This document shows positions 44,880 to 53,453 of a DNA stretch of 64,000 nt, piece by piece. The notes below the pieces were generated by a model. That model did no database searches. It saw nothing but the letters and a program-made list of their open reading frames with translations, and was not told where the DNA came from. A program made the translations under genes and the position numbers. Source of the DNA: Pelagadaptatus sp034112445 (GTDB lineage Bacteria > Pseudomonadota > Gammaproteobacteria > Pseudomonadales > Cellvibrionaceae). The number at the start of each line of letters is the position of its first letter. Positions within the stretch are counted from its first letter, which is position 1. The DNA lies in assembly GCA_034112445.1 (NCBI GenBank), contig JAWUVI010000015.1:26800-90799 (forward strand), read 5' to 3'.

Positions 44880-44907
44880 TTGTTTAGCTATGTCGTGGTA
44901 CGATAAT
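44880..44907 (+). promoter_or_regulatory. Candidate sigma-70 promoter of pykA
   Basis: TTGTTT (44880-44885), a 16-base spacer and GATAAT (44902-44907), 50 bp before the pykA start. The match is moderate. Confidence 0.5.
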
Positions 44908-44957
44908 GCTTGTACGCCTTGCTTCTGCCGCTCCCAACACAGGTCTAATGACGCCAT

Positions 44958-46406
44958 ATGATTCGACGCACAAAAATTGTAGCCACCTTAGGTCCCGCCA
45001 CCGATACTCCTGGCACCCTTGAAAAACTCATTTTAGCTGGGGCTAATGTTGTCCGTTTAAACTTTTCTCACGGCAACCCAGAAGATCATATTCTACGAGC
45101 AAAATCAGTACGTGACATTGCCGAAAAACACGGCCGCTCCATTGCCATACTGGGAGATTTACAAGGTCCTAAAATTCGCATTTCTCGATTCACCAATGAT
45201 TCTATCGACCTAAATGTTAATGATGTTTTCACCCTAGATTCTGCTCTTGGGGAGAACGACGGCGACCAATTACAAGTAGGGCTCGATTACACCAATCTAC
45301 CCAATGAAGTTTCTATCGGCAGTCGCTTATTACTAGATGATGGTCGAGTTGCATTGCAGGTGACTAACATTCAGGGATCGAGGATTGAAACCCGAGTCGT
45401 CATTGGCGGGAAATTGTCCAATAACAAAGGCATAAATCTTGAGGGCGGCGGCTTATCGGCGGCAGCGCTAACAGAGAAAGATTATATCGATATAGAGCTC
45501 GCCGCCAAAATTGATGTGGACTATTTAGCCGTATCTTTTGTCCGCTCAGCAGATGACCTAAACGAAGCGCGAAAAGCTTTTGCAGACGCCGGAGGTAAAG
45601 GGGGCTTAGTGGCAAAAATAGAGCGTGCCGAAGCTGTTGCCGATTACGATAAACTTGATGCTATTATTGAGGCCACGGATGTCATCATGGTAGCTCGGGG
45701 TGATCTTGGGGTTGAAATTGGCGACGCTGAATTAATTGCGGTGCAAAAGTATTTAATTAAACGTTCACGCGGCCTTAATAAAACCGTAATCACGGCGACT
45801 CAAATGATGGAGTCAATGATCGATAGCCCCATGCCCACCCGCGCCGAAGTTTTTGATGTTGCCAATGCTGTGTTGGACGGTACCGATGCCGTAATGTTGT
45901 CTGGCGAAACCGCTGCCGGAAAATTTCCGGTTGAAGCCATCGAAGCAATGGATCGTATTATTTTGGGCGCCGAGCGTTACCCAAAATCCCACGTATCGGC
46001 TCATCGGCTGCATCAAGATTTCAGTGTTGCCGATGAATCCATCGCCATGGCCGTCATGTACACAGCCAATCATCTGGCTGGAGTCAAAGCCATTATTAGC
46101 CTGACCGAAACTGGCAACACCCCAATGTTGATGTCCCGCATTAGCTCCAACATCCCTATCTTTGCCTTTACCAACAATATTAAAACCGAGAATAAAATGG
46201 CCATGTATCGTGGCGTCGTTCCAGTGACCTACAACATTAAAAATCTCGCCCCAGAAGTCATTAACAAAAGTGTTGTCGAAGAATTGATTGCGCGTGAGGA
46301 AGTCACAGATGGGGATTGGGTCATTATTTCGAAAGGCGATTTCCACAATGTTCATGGCGGCACTAACACCATGAAAATTATTTCTGTGGGCGGTCAATAT
46401 ACTTAA
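44958..46406 (+). CDS. pykA: Pyruvate kinase, PykA type
   Basis: It has 482 residues, catalysing phosphoenolpyruvate plus ADP to pyruvate plus ATP. The N-terminus RRTKIVATLGPATD and segments such as AILGDLQGPKIRISRF and NNKGINLEGGGLSAAALTEKD follow E. coli PykA. The active site is present: LNFSHGNPEDH, VAKIERAEAV, MVARGDLGVEIG and TATQMMESMIDSPMPTRAE. A second pyruvate kinase lies 4.8 kb downstream. It overlaps the convergent solute-binding-protein gene by 4 bp. Confidence 0.96.
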   Translation: MIRRTKIVATLGPATDTPGTLEKLILAGANVVRLNFSHGNPEDHILRAKSVRDIAEKHGRSIAILGDLQGPKIRISRFTNDSIDLNVNDVFTLDSALGENDGDQLQVGLDYTNLPNEVSIGSRLLLDDGRVALQVTNIQGSRIETRVVIGGKLSNNKGINLEGGGLSAAALTEKDYIDIELAAKIDVDYLAVSFVRSADDLNEARKAFADAGGKGGLVAKIERAEAVADYDKLDAIIEATDVIMVARGDLGVEIGDAELIAVQKYLIKRSRGLNKTVITATQMMESMIDSPMPTRAEVFDVANAVLDGTDAVMLSGETAAGKFPVEAIEAMDRIILGAERYPKSHVSAHRLHQDFSVADESIAMAVMYTANHLAGVKAIISLTETGNTPMLMSRISSNIPIFAFTNNIKTENKMAMYRGVVPVTYNIKNLAPEVINKSVVEELIAREEVTDGDWVIISKGDFHNVHGGTNTMKIISVGGQYT

Positions 46407-47149
46407 AGATTCTTCTCCGTAATATCCATTTCTCCCCTCTCTCTAAGGAAATGATCCGCTTCAAGCCAACGCCTTTGGAGCTCTTCAGGAACCTTAGAGT
46501 CTTTAGAGAAAGCACTGTAAACGGCCAAGTTCGCTACCGGTATTTTTGACACTTCAATGTTGGCATTTATCTGTGATTGATAATGCCTAGCCATAACATA
46601 GGGCAAGGCAATATAGTCAACCCGCTTGGCCGCAATCATTTTTATCGCCGAAGGAACGTCATTAACGGTGACCCTAGTTATAGTTCCCTGTAAAAACAGA
46701 TTATCGATCTGCTCACCCACACTAACACCTCTTACCACCGCAAAAGTACTCCCGTATAAAGAACTTATGTCGCCATTATATTCCACCTGTGCACCCACAG
46801 CTGAAACTAAAGCCACATCAGTACTGAACAGTGGGTATTTCGCATAGCGAAGAAATTTTTCTCGACTGGGTGTTTTAACCACAGGCATAACGACATCAAC
46901 GTCACCCACATAAAGCTCTCTGATGGCGCGAACCCACGGCATAAAAACGATAGAGTACGTTAAGTTGGCTTGGGCTGAAACGGCATTTAATTTATCGACT
47001 AAAATACCTTTCGCTTGCCCATTATCATTATAAATATACGGTGGTGCATCGATAGCCGCTATGCGCAAGCGTTCTGTATCCGCCTGAACGTTCAGACATA
47101 GCATCACTCCAATGGCTAGTATAAATAGCCGACACAAGTGGAATTTCAT
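46403..47149 (-). CDS. Periplasmic solute-binding-like protein (SBP family 3)
   Basis: It has 248 residues. ATG 47149 has AAAGGAAATATA upstream. The signal peptide (LFILAIGVMLCLNVQAD) is followed by a two-lobed amino-acid-type binding domain: LRIAAIDAPPYIYNDNGQAK, VGDVDVVMPVVKTPSREKFL, IKMIAAKRVDYIALPYVM. No ABC permease or ATPase gene is adjacent. Such orphan proteins in this class are common and their ligands are mostly unknown. Confidence 0.85.
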   Translation of the reverse strand: MKFHLCRLFILAIGVMLCLNVQADTERLRIAAIDAPPYIYNDNGQAKGILVDKLNAVSAQANLTYSIVFMPWVRAIRELYVGDVDVVMPVVKTPSREKFLRYAKYPLFSTDVALVSAVGAQVEYNGDISSLYGSTFAVVRGVSVGEQIDNLFLQGTITRVTVNDVPSAIKMIAAKRVDYIALPYVMARHYQSQINANIEVSKIPVANLAVYSAFSKDSKVPEELQRRWLEADHFLRERGEMDITEKNL

Positions 47150-47359
47150 TATATTTCCTTTAATACTTATATTGTCCTGACGATCAATTTTATGGAAAAC
47201 GTGGTGTAGGTACCAGCTTTTAAAAGAAATCGATTCAGAACACCTTTTGAATGTTTTACAGAACTACACCTAAAGATGAATAATTAGTTATTTATGCAAC
47301 ATAGAAAGTCGACTAAATTAAAGGTTACTACTTCTCTAATCCATAATCTGAGACACACT

Positions 47360-48853
47360 ATGAATATTGTTGGCCACCTTATTAATGGCGCAAGTAGCGT
47401 TGCGGCAGACCACACTCAAAATGTATTTAACCCTGCCACTGGCGAGGTGACGAAGCAGGTTGCCATTGCTTCACAAGCCACTACGGAAGAAGCCATAGCC
47501 GCAGCACAAAGCGCCTACCCAGCCTGGAGCAAAACTCCACCGGCTAAGCGCGCCAAGATCATGTTTCGCTTTAAGCAATTACTAGAAGATAACGCGGATA
47601 CAATTTGCGCCATGATCGGTGAAGAGCACGGTAAAATTTCTCATGATGCTATGGGCGAGCTAACTCGGGGAATAGAGAATATTGAATACGCGTGTTACGC
47701 CCCTGAATTATTAAAAGGCGAACACAGTAAAAACGTTGGCCCTAACATTGATTCATGGAGCGAAATGCAGCCACTGGGCGTAGTCGCTGGCATCACTCCT
47801 TTTAACTTCCCGGCCATGGTTCCTCTGTGGATGTATCCCGTAGCCATTGTTTGCGGCAATACCTTTGTACTGAAGCCCTCTGAGCGCGATCCATCCTCCA
47901 CGCTATTCATTGCCCAGCTATTACAAGAAGCTGGGTTGCCAAAGGGCGTTCTTAACGTGGTTAACGGCGATAAAGTTGCGGTTGATACTTTACTCACCGA
48001 TCAACGAGTTAAAGCGGTCAGTTTTGTTGGCTCCACCCCCATTGCCGAATACGTATACGCAACCGCTAGCGCCAATGGCAAGCGTTGCCAAGCACTGGGC
48101 GGCGCTAAAAATCACGCGATTATTATGCCCGATGCTGATATGGATAACGCCGTAGCCGCTATGACTGGCGCTGCTTTCGGTTCATCCGGCGAACGTTGTA
48201 TGGCATTGTCTGTTGCTGTGTGTGTTGGCGATGCGGCCGCCGACTCTCTGATTGAAAAAATGAGCGAAGCGATGCAAGACCTTAAAATAGGTGCTTACAC
48301 CGACAGCAGTAATGATTTTGGCCCCGTCATCACCGGCGCACACAGAGATAAAGTCAACGGATATATCGACAGCGCCGAACAGCAAGGCGCTACTATCGTC
48401 GTTGATGGTCGCAACCCTCAAGTTGACGGCTATGAAGACGGTTTCTTTGTGGGAGGCACCCTCATTGACCAAGTAAAAGCCGGAATGAAATGCTACGAAG
48501 AAGAAATATTTGGACCTGTTTTGTTAGTCATGCGCGCCGAAAGTATGGAGGAAGCCATGACGCTAATTAACGATCACGAGTACGGAAATGGCACCTGTAT
48601 TTTTACCCGCGACGGCGAAGCGGCTCGTTATTTCAGTGACAACATTTTAGTTGGTATGGTCGGCATTAACGTGCCTCTACCTGTACCCGTTTCTTATCAC
48701 AGCTTTGGTGGCTGGAAGCGCTCATTGTTTGGAGCTCTCAGCGCTTATGGGCCAGACGGTGTGCGTTTTTACACCAATCGTAAAACCATTACTCAACGCT
48801 GGCCTACAGGTGGCGTACGTGAAGCGGTGCAATTTTCTTTCCCAAGCAATTAA
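47360..48853 (+). CDS. mmsA: CoA-acylating methylmalonate-semialdehyde dehydrogenase
   Basis: Oxidises methylmalonate semialdehyde to propionyl-CoA in valine and inositol breakdown. The ATG at 47360 gives 497 residues starting MNIVGHLINGASSVA; the frame's upstream part has no family match. Aldehyde dehydrogenase motifs: GITPFNFPAMVPLWMYPVA, VLKPSERDPSS, FVGSTPIAEYVY, GGAKNHAI, the catalytic Cys in SSGERCMALS, and EEEIFGPVL. No other valine-pathway gene is nearby. Confidence 0.94.
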   Translation: MNIVGHLINGASSVAADHTQNVFNPATGEVTKQVAIASQATTEEAIAAAQSAYPAWSKTPPAKRAKIMFRFKQLLEDNADTICAMIGEEHGKISHDAMGELTRGIENIEYACYAPELLKGEHSKNVGPNIDSWSEMQPLGVVAGITPFNFPAMVPLWMYPVAIVCGNTFVLKPSERDPSSTLFIAQLLQEAGLPKGVLNVVNGDKVAVDTLLTDQRVKAVSFVGSTPIAEYVYATASANGKRCQALGGAKNHAIIMPDADMDNAVAAMTGAAFGSSGERCMALSVAVCVGDAAADSLIEKMSEAMQDLKIGAYTDSSNDFGPVITGAHRDKVNGYIDSAEQQGATIVVDGRNPQVDGYEDGFFVGGTLIDQVKAGMKCYEEEIFGPVLLVMRAESMEEAMTLINDHEYGNGTCIFTRDGEAARYFSDNILVGMVGINVPLPVPVSYHSFGGWKRSLFGALSAYGPDGVRFYTNRKTITQRWPTGGVREAVQFSFPSN

Positions 48854-48942
48854 TCGGTAATAAATTACACCTTCTCTTTTAGTACTCTCTAGGTCTATTC
48901 TTATAATACAGTTTTATTAATAGCCCTAGAGAATATAAAGAA

Positions 48943-49866
48943 GTGATCAGTAAACGAATAGCCGCCATAGATTTAGGTTCAAATAGTTTCCACATGCTAT
49001 TGGCCGAAGCATCAGCAGAAACCTTCACAACCTGCCATAAAGAAAAAAAACTAGTTGCCTTGGCTAGAGGTCTGAACGACAACAACCAACTGTCAGATGA
49101 CTCAATAGAATACGCGCTACAAACTCTACGAACTTTTGCTGACATACTCTTGCTATTTAAACCTGATATTGTTCGCATAGTAGGTACTTACACCTTCAGA
49201 TCTGCCACTAATATCGTGCAACTCACCCAACAAGCTCAGGAGTTTTTACCCTACCCTATTGAAATACTTTCCGGCTTTGAAGAAGCCAGACTTATCTTCT
49301 TAGGCGTAAGCCATAATATTCAACTCAAAAGTAATCATCTCATCATTGATATTGGCGGTGGCAGCACCGAAATGATCATTGGCAAAGGCCACACACCGAT
49401 ACAATTGAACAGCTGTAATGTTGGCTGCGTGAGCCTATCAAATAATTACTTTAATGAACCTGAAATTAGCCTCGATAAATTTCAGCAGGCTATTGATTAC
49501 GCTAAGCAACAATTTGAGCCCATCAGAGAGAGCTACCTTAAAACTGGCTGGACATCCGTAATAGGTACTTCCGGTACCGTTAAGGCCATCTATAAATTTG
49601 TCGCACAACATAAGATTATAAATGACACTATTCCAAGCAGCATCAGCTACGAAACACTGCAAGATATAAAAACAAAATTACTTAATGCCGGTACTGTAAG
49701 CGCCATTGATTTAAACGGGATTAAAGAAGAACGTTACAGCGTTATTTGCGGCGGATTATCGGTATTGATTGCGATTTTCGAGGCAATGGAAATAGACACA
49801 ATGGATTATTGTGATTTTGCTTTGCGCGAAGGGCTACTGGCTGAAATCAATCAAGATTTTACATAA
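48943..49866 (+). CDS. Ppx/GppA-family phosphatase domain protein, short form
   Basis: It has 307 residues from GTG 48943. The ASKHA-fold phosphatase domain is complete: AAIDLGSNSFHMLLAEA, VGTYTFRSATNI, LSGFEEARLIFLGVSHNI, IIDIGGGSTEMIIG and GTSGTVKAIYKF. It ends after that domain, whereas E. coli Ppx and GppA are about 500 residues with an HD-like C-terminal domain. It could be an exopolyphosphatase or pppGpp phosphatase like the short Ppx2-type proteins. The substrate cannot be assigned. Confidence 0.9.
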   Translation: MISKRIAAIDLGSNSFHMLLAEASAETFTTCHKEKKLVALARGLNDNNQLSDDSIEYALQTLRTFADILLLFKPDIVRIVGTYTFRSATNIVQLTQQAQEFLPYPIEILSGFEEARLIFLGVSHNIQLKSNHLIIDIGGGSTEMIIGKGHTPIQLNSCNVGCVSLSNNYFNEPEISLDKFQQAIDYAKQQFEPIRESYLKTGWTSVIGTSGTVKAIYKFVAQHKIINDTIPSSISYETLQDIKTKLLNAGTVSAIDLNGIKEERYSVICGGLSVLIAIFEAMEIDTMDYCDFALREGLLAEINQDFT

Positions 49867-50026
49867 TTTTTCGCTTTAGAAGTCATTAAATTTACCCGTA
49901 TCATAATTATCTTAATGCCATCGTTTTTAACCGAATTAAAATCGTTACAGCGCATACAAAAAGATAAAATTTAATTAGAATAGCGCCATCAAAAAGTCAC
50001 CGTTAACCTTTCCTAGAGATAACCTC

Positions 50027-50332
50027 ATGAAAAACATCAATAAAGTACGACTTACTAGCATGATCGCCGCCGTAATGATTATATCTGGTTGCCAATCAAT
50101 CACTCATGCTCAAAACATAGCTGGTAGCGGTTTAACCAATATGACCTGCGCGCAAATTAACAGCGCATTCGATGCCTATAACGCCGATAAAACCAGCATC
50201 AGCAGCCTAACGGCTTTAATGGGTGTTTCAACTGATAGCATTGGCTCAACCATTTCAGCGTCTGAGTATTATACCCAAGCACGTGACGCCGCAAATGTTG
50301 CACTTATGGTTAAAGGTTGTGGTCCTCTTTAA
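50027..50332 (+). CDS. Small putative lipoprotein
   Basis: It has 101 residues and I do not recognise the family. The N-terminus KVRLTSMIAAVMIISGCQS is a lipoprotein signal with lipobox ISGC. The mature part contains MTCAQINSAFDAYNADKTSI and a second late cysteine (VKGCGPL). ATG 50027 has AGAGATAACCTC upstream. It ends 32 bp before the hisA-like gene and may be cotranscribed with it, with no obvious functional link. Confidence 0.7.
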   Translation: MKNINKVRLTSMIAAVMIISGCQSITHAQNIAGSGLTNMTCAQINSAFDAYNADKTSISSLTALMGVSTDSIGSTISASEYYTQARDAANVALMVKGCGPL

Positions 50333-50364
50333 ACACATTTAACGTTTCGCACCGGAGTAATACC

Positions 50365-51126
50365 TTGACTCAGTTTCGTCCCTGTATTGATTTACACCAA
50401 GGCCAAGTCAAACAAATTGTTGGCGGTAGCCTTAACGACACTACCGGTGCCGAAACAAATTATGTTAGCCCGTATGACGCCGCACATTACGCAAAATTAT
50501 ATCGTGATAATGGTTTAACGGGCGGCCATGTTATTGCCCTTGGCCCAGGCAATAAAGAGCAAGTATTAAAAGCCCTGTCAGCCTGGCCAAACGCACTTCA
50601 GTTTGGCGGCGGGGTTAACCACACCAATGCGGCAGAATTTCTTGAAGCCGGTGCTTCACACATCATTGTCACGTCTTATTTATTTGAAAGCGGCGAGTTT
50701 AGCTGGAAAAAATTAGCGACGCTCAAACAAGAAGTTGGCGCTGAAAAGTTGGTGCTTGATCTTAGCTGCCGTAAAACCGATCAGGGCTGGAATATTGCCA
50801 CCGATCGCTGGCAAACCGTTACTCGCACCACCATCAATCAAGAGTCACTGACTGAACTGAGCCAACACTGCGCGGAGTTTTTAATTCACGCCGCCGATGT
50901 TGAAGGTATGCAACAAGGTATTGATCAAGAGCTGGTGGCTTTTTTAGGCCAGCATTGTGATATCCCCGTGACTTACGCGGGTGGCGCTCGTAACCTAGCT
51001 GATTTAGAACTTGTTCAAAGCTTATCTAATGGCAGGGTGGACTTAACCATAGGCAGCGCCTTAGATATTTTTGGCGGCAGTGGTGTTAGCTTACAAGAAT
51101 GCATTGATTGGAATAGATCACAATAA
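50365..51126 (+). CDS. hisA: Eukaryotic-type HisA (ProFAR isomerase)
   Basis: Isomerises ProFAR to PRFAR in histidine synthesis. It has 253 residues from TTG 50365, preceded by CGGAGTAATACC; the frame upstream overlaps the lipoprotein gene. The sequence follows the fungal/plant HIS6 form rather than the usual bacterial HisA: RPCIDLHQGQVKQIVGGSLN, AAHYAKLYRDNGLTGGHVIA, LQFGGGVN, LVLDLSCRKTDQGWNIATDR, EFLIHAADVEGMQQGID, VTYAGGARNLADLELV and GSALDIFGG. The catalytic aspartates (CIDLHQG, HAADVEG) are in place. It stands outside any his operon. Confidence 0.9.
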   Translation: MTQFRPCIDLHQGQVKQIVGGSLNDTTGAETNYVSPYDAAHYAKLYRDNGLTGGHVIALGPGNKEQVLKALSAWPNALQFGGGVNHTNAAEFLEAGASHIIVTSYLFESGEFSWKKLATLKQEVGAEKLVLDLSCRKTDQGWNIATDRWQTVTRTTINQESLTELSQHCAEFLIHAADVEGMQQGIDQELVAFLGQHCDIPVTYAGGARNLADLELVQSLSNGRVDLTIGSALDIFGGSGVSLQECIDWNRSQ

Positions 51127-51160
51127 TTAAGGTGTTTCCTGTTCACTTGCATCAACCAAC

Positions 51161-51188
51161 ATTCAATATTCAATATTCAATATTCAAG
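51161..51188. repeat. Four tandem ATTCAAT heptamers
   Basis: ATTCAAT repeated three times plus ATTCAAG, in the 122-bp gap between hisA and the second pyruvate kinase. Copy number may vary between strains. It lies about 60 bp upstream of the pyk start. Confidence 0.9.
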
Positions 51189-51248
51189 ACTGAACTACTA
51201 TTTTAACTATACATCGATATATTTTTATCCGTACACAAGAGAACTACA

Positions 51249-52649
51249 ATGCGTAAAACCAAAATCATCTGCACTATCGGTCCTGCCACTGAATCTTATG
51301 ATATGTTAGAAAAACTTTACCACGCTGGTATGAATGTGGTGCGCTTAAATATGTCCCACGGTGATCATGAGTCCCACGCCAAAGTTATCCGCTCTATTAG
51401 CACACTCAATAGAAAAGTGAAGTTTCCCATTCCTATTTTATTGGATACTCAAGGCCCTGAAATACGAACCGGCGATAGGGCTGAAGATCTAAATTTAAAA
51501 CAAGGATCGGAAATAACCATCAGCGTTCGAGGCGCCACTGATGTCGAAGAGAGTTCCATCCACATTAATTATGATGACTTAGTAAACAGTGTTGAGCTAG
51601 GCGATATCATTACCGTTGATAATGGCCTCATTAATTTTGAAGTATTGGAAAAACACGACCGAACTCTGCGTTGTCGAGTTATTGATGGCGGCGTATTGAA
51701 AAGTAAACGTCATGTAAACCTGCCAGGAATTAGAGTTAATTTGCCGGCCATTACCGAAAAAGATCGCAAAGATATTTTATTCGCAATGGAGCAGGAACTC
51801 GATTACATAGCCTTATCTTTTGTGCGTTGCGCCGAAGACGTGCGCGAACTTAAAACCCTACTCGGCGATAAGGCGGGCAAAATTAAAATCATTGCCAAAA
51901 TCGAAGACCAAGAAGGCGTTAGTAATTTAGAAGAAATCATTCATGAAGCCGATGGCATCATGGTCGCCCGAGGTGATCTTGGTGTTGAAATCAGCATTGA
52001 ATTACTGCCAAACGAACAACGTCGAATGGTGCGTTTATGTGCCGAACACGGCAAGCGCGTTATAGTCGCCACCCATTTATTAGAGTCCATGATTGACAAT
52101 CCAATACCGACCCGAGCTGAAGTTACCGACGTAGCCAATGCCATTTATGAAGGTGCCGATGCGATTATGCTGTCGGGGGAAACCACCGTTGGGAAATACC
52201 CAGTTAAATGCGTGGAAACATTGAATAAAATCGCGCTTACTTCTGAACAAGAAAGCGGTCTAGACTTTTGTAAAAACCTCATTAAAGATAACGACAAGCA
52301 ACACTTGGCGGCAGCCACAACTGATCTTGCTGAGGCCATTCAAGCCAAAGGTATTGTGGTCATTACACGGCGTGGTTTAATGGCAAATTACGTCACCAAC
52401 TGCCATCCTCACAGCACGCCTATATATGCCTTTAGCAACGACAGCCGAACGCGCCGCCAGCTGTTATTAAATCGTGGCGTTCATCCATTCCGTTTAGAGT
52501 TCAGTCAAGACCCAGAGAAAACCTTACTCAAAGCGTTTACGCTACTAAAAGAGCGTGAAAAATTTGTTCGCGGAGACAAGGTTGTGGTTATTTCTGACAT
52601 ACTCGAAGGTGCTGGGGTCGACGCCGTACAAATTCGACAGATACCATAA
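51249..52649 (+). CDS. pyk: Second pyruvate kinase
   Basis: It has 466 residues. MRKTKIICTIGPATESYDML is the standard N-terminus, followed by LNMSHGDHESH, LLDTQGPEIRTGD, IIAKIEDQEGVSN, MVARGDLGVEIS, VATHLLESMIDNPIPTRAEV and MLSGETTVGKYPV. It diverges clearly from the PykA-type gene at 44958 (for example HLLESM for QMMESM), so it is a distinct paralogue with probably different effector control. ATG 51249 has AAGAGAACTACA upstream. The convergent SDR gene starts its stop 2 bp away. Confidence 0.95.
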   Translation: MRKTKIICTIGPATESYDMLEKLYHAGMNVVRLNMSHGDHESHAKVIRSISTLNRKVKFPIPILLDTQGPEIRTGDRAEDLNLKQGSEITISVRGATDVEESSIHINYDDLVNSVELGDIITVDNGLINFEVLEKHDRTLRCRVIDGGVLKSKRHVNLPGIRVNLPAITEKDRKDILFAMEQELDYIALSFVRCAEDVRELKTLLGDKAGKIKIIAKIEDQEGVSNLEEIIHEADGIMVARGDLGVEISIELLPNEQRRMVRLCAEHGKRVIVATHLLESMIDNPIPTRAEVTDVANAIYEGADAIMLSGETTVGKYPVKCVETLNKIALTSEQESGLDFCKNLIKDNDKQHLAAATTDLAEAIQAKGIVVITRRGLMANYVTNCHPHSTPIYAFSNDSRTRRQLLLNRGVHPFRLEFSQDPEKTLLKAFTLLKEREKFVRGDKVVVISDILEGAGVDAVQIRQIP

Positions 52650-52650
52650 A

Positions 52651-53451
52651 CTATTTTTCTGCTCTGGCTTTGCGAATAACTCTAGTAGCAATGCGTCGGG
52701 CCACACCAGAAAAATGTTGAATTCCGAAACCAACAATTTTGGCATTCAACCCTGTTATTGTGTGGTAATTTCCAGAACGAATAGCCTTTAGAGTGTCACG
52801 TACAATAACGTCAACTGGCTCTTTTGGAATCATTAAAGTTTGCGCCTGATTTTCAGGCGTTCTCTTTTTATCCAACGCATCGGCCATCGGCGAGTCAAAC
52901 TCAGGCGGGCAGATCAACTGCACTCGAACATTATGCGGGGTCAGCTCGTGGTAAAGCGCTTCAGTAAAACCCTTTAATGCATGCTTAGAGGCACAATAAG
53001 CCGAATAGCCAAACACCCCCATATGCGCACCCATTGAAGCTATATTCACAATGGCTCCGTGACTGTCTTTTAAAAATGGTAGAGCTGCTCGACAAGAATT
53101 GATAACGCCAAAAAGATTAATATCAAACACTTCCCTAAAATTTGCATCCGTTAGCGATTCAAAATGACCTTCGCGCATAATTCCGGCGGAATTAATTAAC
53201 AAATCTATACCACCCATCTGTTTAGAAATACTCATCATCCCTTCTGTCATGGCTGTATCATTAGCCACATCCAGAGAGTAACAGTGAACTTTAGCCGTTG
53301 GTGACTCAGCCCGAATTTGCACCGCCACAGCAGCCAATTTTTCAGCGTTGCGAGCCACCAAAGTCAACTCATCACCCTGTTTGGCAAGTGCATGAGCCAA
53401 AGCTAAACCTAACCCTGATGAACCACCGGTAATTACTGTCTTACGCGCCAT
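52651..53451 (-). CDS. Short-chain dehydrogenase/reductase
   Basis: Classical SDR of 266 residues: cofactor motif TGGSSGLGLALAHAL, NSAGIMREGHF, catalytic Ser in IVNIASMGAHMG, YCASK active site, and a C-terminal extension that may bind membrane (IRSGNYHTITGLNAKIVGFG). It is 2 bp downstream of the GMC oxidoreductase gene, whose last codons contain its ribosome site (GAGGGAGTTTAAAT), so translation is coupled. It may act on the product of that oxidase. Substrate unknown. Confidence 0.9.
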   Translation of the reverse strand: MARKTVITGGSSGLGLALAHALAKQGDELTLVARNAEKLAAVAVQIRAESPTAKVHCYSLDVANDTAMTEGMMSISKQMGGIDLLINSAGIMREGHFESLTDANFREVFDINLFGVINSCRAALPFLKDSHGAIVNIASMGAHMGVFGYSAYCASKHALKGFTEALYHELTPHNVRVQLICPPEFDSPMADALDKKRTPENQAQTLMIPKEPVDVIVRDTLKAIRSGNYHTITGLNAKIVGFGIQHFSGVARRIATRVIRKARAEK

Positions 53452-53453
53452 AT

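Noticed and set aside
45813..46397. 194-residue minus-strand ORF inside pykA
   Set aside because: It is antisense to a well-conserved pyruvate kinase and resembles no known family.
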